From positions 1-6,699 of the forward strand of contig JAIROE010000276.1 of NCBI GenBank assembly GCA_031257715.1: a DNA stretch of 6,699 nucleotides, in the 5' to 3' direction. The translations under genes and the position numbers were made by a program. The stretch's first letter is position 1. Every line of letters begins with the position of its first letter. Shown here in pieces: positions 1 to 6,224 of this stretch. Under the pieces are notes generated by a model, which saw nothing but the letters and a program-made list of their open reading frames with translations, had not been told where the DNA came from and did not search any database. The stretch comes from Treponema sp. (GTDB taxonomy: Bacteria; Spirochaetota; Spirochaetia; Treponematales; Breznakiellaceae).

Positions 1-725
1 CAGGCACCCTGGCGGCCGTTTTTGCCGTCCTTTGGCGGGATATATGGAATATTCTCCGCCGTATCATACAGCCTCTCACCGGATTCCTCATAATAGGTAC
101 CCTGCCGGCAGTGATTGCCGCGCTGATCTTCAGGGATTACATTACGGAAATGTTTGCCTCGGGGGCCTCCCTCGGATTTGCCTTTCTTGTCACGGCGGGC
201 CTGCTTGCCGTCCCGGAATTCTTTTCCCGGCGCGCGGGGACCGCCTCCGGCCGCCGCCGTTCGGCCGGGGCCGCCGGGACACCGGACACGGCAGGCGTGA
301 AGCCGGCCGGAAAAATGAAATGGCCTGACGCCCTTGTCATCGGGATCTTTCAGGCTGTTGCCATCATCCCCGGCGTCTCCCGGTCGGGGGCCACCCTTTC
401 AGCCGCCCTGTTCAGGAAGTTCGACCGGGACTTCGCCGCCCGTTTCTCCTTTTTGCTGTCGATTCCGGCGATTTTGGGGGCGCTGGTCCTCCAGTTGAAG
501 GAGATTGCCGGTCCGCCCGGCGGCGCGGCGGCAGGAAGCGCGGCCGGCACAGGGGCGGCGCCCATTATCGCCGGAACCCTGACGGCGGCCGCCGTCGGTT
601 TTTTCTCCGTGCGGTTCATGCTGAAAATAGTCCGGAAACATTCCCTAATCGTCTTCGCCGTCTATACCGCAGCGCTGGGGATTTTGGTACTGATCGATAC
701 ATTCGGAACACACCGTTTCTTCTGA
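1..725 (+). CDS. uppP: Undecaprenyl-diphosphate phosphatase, C-terminal part (5' truncated by window)
   Basis: This integral membrane enzyme dephosphorylates undecaprenyl diphosphate to undecaprenyl phosphate, recycling the lipid carrier of peptidoglycan and other envelope polymers; in other bacteria it also gives bacitracin tolerance. The first complete codon is at 3, and 240 residues precede the TGA at 723-725. The diagnostic PGVSRSG phosphate-binding motif is encoded at 369-389 and is followed by the family's ARFSFLLSIPAI segment. The visible N-terminus (GTLAAVFAVLW) matches the family stretch just after the first conserved Glu-rich/SSxGH motif, so about 45-55 residues, including that motif, lie outside the window. 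Several hydrophobic segments alternate with short loops, as expected for a polytopic protein. Two loops are unusual: an Arg/Gly/Ala-rich stretch at about 226-310 and a Gly/Ala-rich low-complexity stretch at about 511-560. Both keep the frame open and are probably extended loops. The gene is convergent with the operon to its right and shows no functional link to it. The family call is secure. Confidence 0.95.
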   Translation, partial: GTLAAVFAVLWRDIWNILRRIIQPLTGFLIIGTLPAVIAALIFRDYITEMFASGASLGFAFLVTAGLLAVPEFFSRRAGTASGRRRSAGAAGTPDTAGVKPAGKMKWPDALVIGIFQAVAIIPGVSRSGATLSAALFRKFDRDFAARFSFLLSIPAILGALVLQLKEIAGPPGGAAAGSAAGTGAAPIIAGTLTAAAVGFFSVRFMLKIVRKHSLIVFAVYTAALGILVLIDTFGTHRFF

Positions 726-869
726 AAGGCGAAGCCGGCCGGCATTTCATCTCCGCCGAAACTCCCCTGCTATCCCCTGCCAAACAGCGCCGCCGCCCGG
801 CCGCACGGCGGATTGCGCCGGATCATGCTCCGGAACCCGCGAGCCGTGGAGAAAGGCCGCCGGGCCATT
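726..869. other. Convergent intergenic gap with GC-rich dyads, no clear terminator
   Basis: This 144-bp gap separates the uppP stop from the stop of the oppositely transcribed deacetylase-family gene. It contains a perfect 10-bp palindrome GCCGGCCGGC at 734-743. It also holds two short hairpins: CCGCC 793-797 with GGCGG 807-811 (9-nt loop), and CCGGA 818-822 with TCCGG 829-833 (6-nt loop). None is followed by a T-run on either strand, so I cannot call a Rho-independent terminator. Termination here may be factor-dependent or bidirectional, using these GC-rich structures. No open frame here looks coding. Confidence 0.35.
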
Positions 870-2000
870 TCAGGGGCCGGGAAATATGGTATGCAGAAAA
901 TACGCCGGTGGTTCCCAGGCCCGGTCTCCATAGCCGCCGGCCATGATCCACGCCTGGGCTGTGCCCCGTTCGGCAAAATACCCGAAGATGAGCCGGTCCC
1001 GTTCAACACACTGCGCCAGGCTCAGTTTAAGGAGGCTACTTGAGGGAAGGCCGTCATATTCATACGGATCGGCCCCGTCCACCACAATGGCAAGGTCCGG
1101 GGTTTCCCCCGCCGAAAGCGCTTCCAGCCTGTGAAGTCCCTGTTTCAGTTTGTCCAGGTAATCGCCTTCCCCGCCTTCTTCAATGGGGATTTCAACATCG
1201 GCGGGAACAAGGGGGGCCCGTCCCGGCACGGCGTTTTTAAGGGTATCCGCATCAAGGGGCCAGCCTGCGGCCATGTGTATGGAAAGATTGAGGATTTCCG
1301 GGCCCCCGCGCGGGCGGGCGGACGGGCCGCCGCTCAAATCCCCTTTTTGCCTGGAGAAACGAACCAGTTCGGCGGTCCCGCAGCCCTTGTGGGCATCCAC
1401 ATCCACTATCCAGATGCAGGCGGCTTTTTTTTCAGCCTGAATCTTCCTCGCGGCGATCATGATGTCGTTCACCAGGCAAAAGCCCGCTCCCGTATCATGG
1501 CGGGCGTGGTGCATGCCGCCGCCCAGGTAATAGCAGAAACCGGGGGGCCTGCCGCCGGACGGCGGTTCCGCCGCGCTGTGAAGGGCCAGCCGGCAGGCAA
1601 GGCAGGTTCCCCCAACCTGGGCCAGAATGGAATCAAAAAGATTGCCGAGGGGTTTTACGGCCCTTTCCGGCTCGTAACGGTTGGCTTTCCCTTCGCCGTC
1701 AATAAGCTCGTATGCATCAAGCAGGGTCTTTTCAAGAGAAATCTTCCCCGAAACGCCGCTTTCTCCGTAAAGGGCGGCGGTGTACTCTTTGGAATGGACC
1801 CGTTCAATATCCTCCCGGCCGACAAGCGCATCCCCTGAAACCGCGCCGCCAAGCAGCCTGAGCGCAGACGCCGCATCAAGAACAAGGCCGGCCGGAAGAT
1901 CCAGAAAACCGGCGATCTTTTCGGCTCTGGAAGGAGAGATGGGAAGCATGATGCCGTAATCACGAAAAACGGCGGTAAATGACGGATCGTACAGGATCAT
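870..2000 (-). CDS. Histone-deacetylase-superfamily (acetylpolyamine amidohydrolase/AcuC-like) zinc hydrolase
   Basis: The 376-residue product is of normal length for the arginase/deacetylase-fold amidohydrolases, which remove acyl groups from amines or lysines. The visible landmarks are in family order: an N-terminal EDIERVHSKEY block (63-73), the tandem catalytic histidines in GGMHHA (H164, H165), GFCLVND (173-179), the metal motif DVDAH (zinc ligands D202 and H204), the third ligand D311 in DGADP, and the transition-state tyrosine Y357 in AGGYGD. All core catalytic residues are therefore present. The stretch after DVDAH reads KGCGT rather than the usual HG(D/N)GT, so the Asp/Asn that pairs with the second catalytic His is replaced by C207. 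Its ATG (2000-1998) overlaps the TGA of the upstream gene as ATGA, and no good Shine-Dalgarno precedes it, so translation is probably coupled. It is the last gene of the four-gene operon. Bacterial members rarely act on histones; a small acylated amine made by the operon is a plausible substrate, but that is inference. Confidence 0.88.
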   Translation of the reverse strand: MILYDPSFTAVFRDYGIMLPISPSRAEKIAGFLDLPAGLVLDAASALRLLGGAVSGDALVGREDIERVHSKEYTAALYGESGVSGKISLEKTLLDAYELIDGEGKANRYEPERAVKPLGNLFDSILAQVGGTCLACRLALHSAAEPPSGGRPPGFCYYLGGGMHHARHDTGAGFCLVNDIMIAARKIQAEKKAACIWIVDVDAHKGCGTAELVRFSRQKGDLSGGPSARPRGGPEILNLSIHMAAGWPLDADTLKNAVPGRAPLVPADVEIPIEEGGEGDYLDKLKQGLHRLEALSAGETPDLAIVVDGADPYEYDGLPSSSLLKLSLAQCVERDRLIFGYFAERGTAQAWIMAGGYGDRAWEPPAYFLHTIFPGP

Positions 2001-3805
2001 GATGCGCCCGCACTGCCGGCGAACTGCCCGAGTTTTTCAATCAGCGTCTCATTATCGGCCCTGTTTCTGACGGCGAACCTCACCCATGAGGGGCCGTCCA
2101 GTCCTTTCTTGCCGGACAGATCCTTGATAAAAATATTACAGGCAAGCAGATGGACCGCCAGTTCCCGTGCGGTAAAGTTCCGGCACCTGCATAAAAAGTA
2201 ATTCGCCCGCGAAGGGTACACCGTAAAGAGCCCCGTCTTTTCAAGTTCCGCGCCAAAACGGTCCCTTTCTTCCACGATGAGACGGCAGGCGGCGCGGTAG
2301 TCCTTTGTGTATTTTCCCGCAATTTGCAGAAAGTATTCGGCAAAGGAATTGATATTCCAGATGGGAAGATTCCCGCGGACTTCCGAAACAAGGCCGGCGT
2401 CTCCCGATGCCAGAACACCCAGACGTATGCCCGGAATGCCGTAGCTTTTACTCAGGCTTTTAAGGATGACAAGATTGGGGAATTCGGCCAGCGTTTTCCC
2501 GGACAGGAGGGAGCCGCTTTCCGCGCCGCTGAAATCGACAAAGGATTCGTCAAGAACAAGCCTTTTCCGCCGCTCCTTAAAAAGACCGAGGAGCCGCCGT
2601 ATTCCGCCTTCCGGGATGAAATTGCCCGAAGGATTATCGGGATTGATCAAGAGCAGGGTATGGCAGCGCTCCGACCACGCGGCAAGATCATCCTCCGTGT
2701 AGGATATGTTTTCGGGATACAGGGGGACTATTTCCGTCTTGAGGCTTTCGGGGTATTCGTTAAAGGTGGGATAGATAACGCCCGTCTTTCCCCGGATAAA
2801 GGGTGCCAGCGCGCGGATAAGCTCCGCCGCGCCGTTGCCGGCAAGGATATGCGGCGCCTCTATGTTGAACATCTTCCCCGCAAGCAGGTTGATCACGTCA
2901 AGCCCGGAAGGATATTCCGTAAGGAGATCCCTGAAACAGGCCGCTATCTCATTCTGCATCTGTACTGTGGGGAAATAGGGGTTGACCAGATAACAGAAAT
3001 CCAGCATTTTCGGAAAGCGCCAATAGCCGCCGTAACGCCGGCCGACAAGGCGGAATTTTTCATCCGGGTCGTCGCAGAAGATCGTTTCCGCAATATCCTT
3101 GTCCTGGACATCGTCAATTTCGTACCATCTGTGATCATCCAGAACCATGGCTTTAAGTTCACTTTTGTCGAGGGCCGCGATAACCCGGAGAACCTGCTCG
3201 TAATACTCATTATTGCCCATGGCCTTTGAATAGGCATCAAGAAAGGGGACATAGGAATTCCGCAGAAAATCCCTGGAAAATTTATAGATGTTCACCGTTT
3301 TGTAATACGACTCTTTTTGATCATACCTGAAAAATTTCCTCGGAATAAACTGGGTAATAACATTGTCACCGGAAATCTGGACAACGGTTCCGTCCATCCA
3401 CGACTCATACCGGGCGACTGCCGCGAGAGTCGGTTCGGGATGCCTGAGCAGATCCTCGATGATGCGGTCTTCAAAGATTATGTCGCTTTCAAGAAGAAGG
3501 GTATCATCTTCCAGAAGATGATCTTTTGCAAGGTACAGGGAATAGATGTTGTTGGTCTTGTCGTAGATCTCGTTGATGATGTAGGTTATTTCGATGTTCT
3601 TGTGTTTTTGGCCGACAAAATTTATCAGATTGTCTTTCCGGTATCCGGCCACGATGAAACATTTCCGTATGCCTGCGGCATCCAGAGCGTCAAGGGCCCG
3701 TTCAATCAGGGTACGGCCGTTTACCTTCAACATGCACTTTGTATTGTCCCGGGTGTATTTTCCCAGGCGGCTGCCCATGCCCGCCGCCAGAATTACCGCC
3801 TGCAT
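1997..3805 (-). CDS. Fusion: LicC/PntC-like nucleotidyltransferase + CobD/HisC-like PLP-dependent enzyme
   Basis: This 602-residue cytoplasmic protein has two catalytic domains. Residues 1 to about 245 are a sugar-phosphate-type nucleotidyltransferase. They show the NTP-binding loop LAAGMGSRLG (6-15), K23 in NTKCML, the metal-binding Asp in LLESD (D108), and the block YEIDDVQD (228-235), which resembles the end of choline-phosphate cytidylyltransferase LicC. Residues about 255-602 are a fold-type I PLP enzyme of the HisC/CobD group. They show NPYFP (275-279), the phosphate loop GNGAAE (323-328), NPDNPSG (388-394), the pyridine-binding D419 in LVLDES, the Schiff-base lysine K453 in SLSKSYG, R461 in GIRLG, and a carboxylate-type arginine R576 in WVRFAVR. 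CobD decarboxylates threonine phosphate, HisC transaminates, and LicC makes CDP-choline. I infer that the protein produces and CTP-activates a small amino-phosphate or aminophosphonate. Treponema PntC, a 2-aminoethylphosphonate cytidylyltransferase, is, as I recall, fused to a different (class V-like) aminotransferase. The start at 3805 has AAAGGA 7 nt upstream and lies 4 nt after the aldehyde dehydrogenase stop. The exact substrates are unknown. Confidence 0.9.
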   Translation of the reverse strand: MQAVILAAGMGSRLGKYTRDNTKCMLKVNGRTLIERALDALDAAGIRKCFIVAGYRKDNLINFVGQKHKNIEITYIINEIYDKTNNIYSLYLAKDHLLEDDTLLLESDIIFEDRIIEDLLRHPEPTLAAVARYESWMDGTVVQISGDNVITQFIPRKFFRYDQKESYYKTVNIYKFSRDFLRNSYVPFLDAYSKAMGNNEYYEQVLRVIAALDKSELKAMVLDDHRWYEIDDVQDKDIAETIFCDDPDEKFRLVGRRYGGYWRFPKMLDFCYLVNPYFPTVQMQNEIAACFRDLLTEYPSGLDVINLLAGKMFNIEAPHILAGNGAAELIRALAPFIRGKTGVIYPTFNEYPESLKTEIVPLYPENISYTEDDLAAWSERCHTLLLINPDNPSGNFIPEGGIRRLLGLFKERRKRLVLDESFVDFSGAESGSLLSGKTLAEFPNLVILKSLSKSYGIPGIRLGVLASGDAGLVSEVRGNLPIWNINSFAEYFLQIAGKYTKDYRAACRLIVEERDRFGAELEKTGLFTVYPSRANYFLCRCRNFTARELAVHLLACNIFIKDLSGKKGLDGPSWVRFAVRNRADNETLIEKLGQFAGSAGAS

Positions 3806-3809
3806 ACCG

Positions 3810-5339
3810 TCATCCTTTCTTCCAGTAACGGAAAAAGATCTTCACTACCAGGGGGATCGATCGGAACTTTTCCGCAAGGGACGAGGCGGCGGCAAAGGCC
3901 GTAACGGCGCGGAGGCCGCGAAAGACCTTTTCCGAATAGGGATGCCACCAAAGATTGCGTCTGGCGCCGGGAAGCACATCGTCCACCACGACCGTGGTTT
4001 TAAGCATCTCGGCAAATCCGGCTTCGCCGTGGGTTTTCCCCAGTCCCGAATCCCCGAAACCGCCCCAGGGAGTTTCGGCAAGGCCGTGGGACATAAGATG
4101 ATCGTTTATCATTACCGCCCCGGCGTTCATGCGGCAGGCAAGCTCCCGCGCCCGGCGGCGATCCCTTGACCACACCGATCCGGTGAGTCCGTATGGGGAC
4201 GAATTGGCGATACGAAGCGCTTCCTCATCGTCCTGTACCGGATACACACCAACCACGGGGCCGAAGATTTCATCCGTCATGACGGGCATTTCAGGATTCA
4301 GATCCGTAAGGACCATGGCGGGAATGAACCGTTCCGCCGGGAAAGCGGCGGCCGGATCGGGCTCGGCGCTTTGAGCGGCTGTCTTTGCCCCCATGGCAAT
4401 ACAGGCGGCTATCTGTTTTTCAACCGCCTCTTTCTGTTTTACCGTGGTCATAGGGCCAAGATCGCAGTCTTCTCCTTCCCCGGCCCTGAAATTCCGCACA
4501 AACGCGCAGATTTTTTCCAGAAAGGGCCGGTACACACCGCGGTGAACCAAAACGCGCTGGACGCCGCCGCAGGACTGGCCGGCGTTGGAAAAACCGGACC
4601 AGAGTATGCCAAGGGCGGCCCGGTCCAAATCCGCGTCGCCGCGGACTATCGCGGCATCGGCGCCGCCCAGTTCCAGAACCAGGGGAAGAAGGCGGGCGGC
4701 GGCCAGGGCCATGATCTCTTTCCCCGTTTTCGTTGAACCGGTAAAGAAAAGCTTGTCCACCCCGCCTGATATGAAAGCGGGCCCGGCTTCCGCACCGGGA
4801 ATTTCAACGTGGGTAAAAAGCCCCGCCGGCAGATCCGCCGCGCCGAGAATACCGGCGATGGCCCTGCCGGCGCCGGGAGTGACGGAGGCGACTTTCAGAA
4901 TGACGGCGTTCCCCGCAAGGAGGGCCATGACAACTTCAGAAAAGGGAATGGCAAAGGGATAATTCCAGGGCGAGATGATTCCAATCACCCCCCAGGGCTT
5001 GTGGACAAGGCGGCTTTGCTTGTTAAACATAAGGATGCTGCCGCACGGCAGCCTGCGGGGAGCGAGGAATTTCCGTCCCTTTTTAATATAGTAGGAAAGG
5101 GCCAAAGCCGCGGGGAGCACTTCCGCGGCCAGCGCATCCATGCGCAGTTTGCCGTTTTCTCTGTGTATGGCTTCGGTTATTTCATCAATATGAGACGCCA
5201 GATACCGGCCCGCCTTCTTCAGCCTTGCCGCCCGTTCCGAATACGGGAGGGCGGCCCAGGAGATCCGGGCCGTTCTTGCCCGGGCAATGATTTCCCTTAC
5301 CGCGCCGTCATGCCTTCCTTCTTCCGGTAAAGACGCCAT
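3810..5339 (-). CDS. NAD(P)-dependent aldehyde dehydrogenase with hydrophobic/basic C-terminal tail
   Basis: The 509-residue product oxidises an aldehyde to a carboxylic acid through a cysteine thioester. All signature elements of the ALDH superfamily are visible: SPWNYPF with the oxyanion Asn N126, the cofactor lysine K149, FTGSTKTG (199-206), the general-base E223 in LELGG, the nucleophile C257 in GQSCGG, and E357/F359 in DEIFGP. The Glu that normally follows the cofactor lysine by three residues and holds the NAD ribose is replaced by S152 (KVAS), which in this family often goes with NADP use or dual cofactor use. After the usual end of the fold, residues about 460-509 form an extra segment with NLWWHPYS followed by a hydrophobic and lysine/arginine-rich end (PLVVKIFFRYWKKG). 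This could be an amphipathic membrane-binding tail as in fatty-aldehyde dehydrogenases. The start is supported by AAGGAG at 5350-5345, 5 nt upstream, inside the end of the SDR gene. The SDR stop lies only 1 nt before this ATG. The substrate is not deducible; a hydrophobic aldehyde made by the SDR is the simplest idea. Confidence 0.93.
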   Translation of the reverse strand: MASLPEEGRHDGAVREIIARARTARISWAALPYSERAARLKKAGRYLASHIDEITEAIHRENGKLRMDALAAEVLPAALALSYYIKKGRKFLAPRRLPCGSILMFNKQSRLVHKPWGVIGIISPWNYPFAIPFSEVVMALLAGNAVILKVASVTPGAGRAIAGILGAADLPAGLFTHVEIPGAEAGPAFISGGVDKLFFTGSTKTGKEIMALAAARLLPLVLELGGADAAIVRGDADLDRAALGILWSGFSNAGQSCGGVQRVLVHRGVYRPFLEKICAFVRNFRAGEGEDCDLGPMTTVKQKEAVEKQIAACIAMGAKTAAQSAEPDPAAAFPAERFIPAMVLTDLNPEMPVMTDEIFGPVVGVYPVQDDEEALRIANSSPYGLTGSVWSRDRRRARELACRMNAGAVMINDHLMSHGLAETPWGGFGDSGLGKTHGEAGFAEMLKTTVVVDDVLPGARRNLWWHPYSEKVFRGLRAVTAFAAASSLAEKFRSIPLVVKIFFRYWKKG

Positions 5340-5340
5340 G

Positions 5341-6150
5341 TTAACTCCTTCCCCGGAAACTGTCCATGGACCGGTTTACTCCCATGAAATCGGCAATAAA
5401 GTCAAAAACGGACACCGGCAGAAGCCTCAGAAAAAAGACGCTGCATACAAAACGGGGCATGATGAGGCACTTGCGGTTTTTCAGCACCGCTTTGACGATC
5501 TTCGATGCGGCGTACGAAGGCTTCAGAATGGGCAGCAGCAGGGGAAAACGGGTCTTGACACCGTTGAACATCCCCGTGTCGATAAAAAAAGGGCAGACAA
5601 CGGTGGTACGCACCTTGCTCCGAAGCCGCCGCATCTCCATACGGATGGACTCGTTGAAGCCGAAGGCGGCGAACTTGCTGGCGCAGTAATCGGCAAGCCC
5701 GGAGATTCCCACGATCCCCGCAGCGGAAGAGATGGTCACGATGTGTCCGGTATTCCTCTCCAGCATGGAAGGAAGGAAGGCCTTCGCCGTCCAAAAAAGC
5801 GACAGGGAATTCACATTCATTATTTTCCCGATTCTTTCATCGGATGTATCAAGCAGGGTTTTGCCGTTCACGATCCCCGCGTTATTCACAAGAATATCCA
5901 CCGGCCCCGCCTTGCGCATCAGCTCTTCCGCGCAGCCGTATACGGCGAGGCGATCCGACACGTCGCAAATCCCGCCGCTTATTTCGAGCCCTTCCTTCCG
6001 GCCTTCCTCCACAATGTTATCGATCGCTTGTTGGGAAAGATCCCAGACGACAACTTTCCCTCCGCGGCGGGCAAAATCAAACGCCACCAGGCGCCCTATA
6101 CCGGAAGCTCCGCCGGTAATCAGAACAAGTCTGCCTTCAACTGACTTCAT
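5341..6150 (-). CDS. Classical short-chain dehydrogenase/reductase, SDR16C (retinol/17-beta-HSD)-like
   Basis: The 269-residue product is an NAD(P)-linked alcohol/carbonyl oxidoreductase and is complete. It has the Rossmann glycine motif TGGASGIG (12-19), D37 at the end of strand 2 (favours NAD over NADP), CDV (62-64), NNAG (89-92), the structural Asn in NVN (112-114), and the catalytic triad S142, Y155 and K159 in the YCASK context. The middle and end (SLSLFWTAKAFLPSMLER, VCPFFIDTGMF, LLPILKPSYAA) closely resemble animal RDH10 and 17-beta-HSD11/13-type SDR16C enzymes, which act on retinoids, steroids or lipid alcohols. The hydrophobic segment 233-257 occupies the position of their membrane-associating tail, but there is no N-terminal membrane anchor. 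I chose ATG 6150 because AGGAGT sits 6 nt upstream; the in-frame ATG at 6180 would precede this Shine-Dalgarno and the predicted transcript start. This is the first gene of the operon. The substrate is probably a hydrophobic alcohol, by inference. Confidence 0.92.
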   Translation of the reverse strand: MKSVEGRLVLITGGASGIGRLVAFDFARRGGKVVVWDLSQQAIDNIVEEGRKEGLEISGGICDVSDRLAVYGCAEELMRKAGPVDILVNNAGIVNGKTLLDTSDERIGKIMNVNSLSLFWTAKAFLPSMLERNTGHIVTISSAAGIVGISGLADYCASKFAAFGFNESIRMEMRRLRSKVRTTVVCPFFIDTGMFNGVKTRFPLLLPILKPSYAASKIVKAVLKNRKCLIMPRFVCSVFFLRLLPVSVFDFIADFMGVNRSMDSFRGRS

Positions 6151-6156
6151 ACATAT

Positions 6157-6162
6157 ACTCCT
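6157..6162 (-). promoter_or_regulatory. Shine-Dalgarno that fixes the SDR start
   Basis: On the minus strand AGGAGT lies 6 nt before ATG 6150. It rules in the 269-residue start and argues against the in-frame ATG at 6180, which has no such site. Confidence 0.8.
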
Positions 6163-6179
6163 GGCCTGGAATCTCCACA

Positions 6180-6208
6180 ATAGTATATTGAATTTCCCGT
6201 TCTTTCAA
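6180..6208 (-). promoter_or_regulatory. Candidate sigma-70-type promoter of the four-gene operon
   Basis: On the minus strand, TTGAAA (6208-6203; 5 of 6 to TTGACA) is followed after 17 nt by TACTAT (6185-6180; 4 of 6 to TATAAT). An overlapping TATACT (6187-6182; 5 of 6) would give a 15-nt spacer. The predicted start is near 6173, leaving a leader of about 23 nt that carries the Shine-Dalgarno. This is the only AT-rich stretch upstream of the operon. It was identified by eye from consensus only. Confidence 0.5.
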
Positions 6209-6217
6209 CTGTACTAT
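6188..6217 (+). promoter_or_regulatory. Candidate promoter of the receiver-like/PilZ gene, giving a leaderless mRNA
   Basis: On the plus strand, TTGAAT (6188-6193; 4 of 6 to TTGACA) is followed after 18 nt by TACTAT (6212-6217; 4 of 6 to TATAAT). Only 7 nt separate the -10 box from ATG 6225, so transcription would start at or next to the start codon. No Shine-Dalgarno is visible before the ATG, which fits. The hexamers are weak, so this is tentative. Confidence 0.4.
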
Positions 6218-6224
6218 TTCTATT

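Larger units (their letters stand above)
6179..6218. repeat. Imperfect inverted repeat spanning the divergent promoters
   Basis: The left arm AATAGTATATTGAA (6179-6192) and the right arm TTCAACTGTACTATT (6204-6218) are reverse complements over AATAGTA/TACTATT and TTGAA/TTCAA. A 2- or 3-nt mismatch lies between the two blocks, and the centre is 11 nt (6193-6203). Each arm contains the -10 element of one candidate promoter and the -35 element of the opposite one. The dyad may therefore be the by-product of two mirrored promoters, or an operator read by a dimeric regulator. Confidence 0.6.

Noticed and set aside
734..833. Rho-independent terminator between the convergent genes
   Set aside because: GC-rich dyads exist, but none has a following T-run on either strand.
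1131..1838. 235-codon plus-strand open frame
   Set aside because: It is antisense to the deacetylase-family gene, whose catalytic motifs are all on the minus strand. No independent support.
2324..3229. 301-codon plus-strand open frame
   Set aside because: It is wholly antisense to the transferase/PLP fusion gene, whose motifs are clear. It shows no recognisable domain and probably stays open because of GC-rich codon bias.
1997..3805. Firm call as a phosphonate biosynthesis enzyme (PntC plus AEP transaminase)
   Set aside because: No PEP mutase or phosphonopyruvate decarboxylase is in the window, and the PLP half looks CobD/HisC-like rather than like the class V AEP transaminases. Kept only as an alternative.
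5287..6144. 285-codon plus-strand open frame
   Set aside because: It is antisense to the SDR gene, with no motif or start context of its own.
6151..6180. Longer SDR start at ATG 6180
   Set aside because: The Rossmann motif needs only the 6150 start. A good AGGAGT lies between the two ATGs, and the predicted transcript begins near 6173, after 6180.
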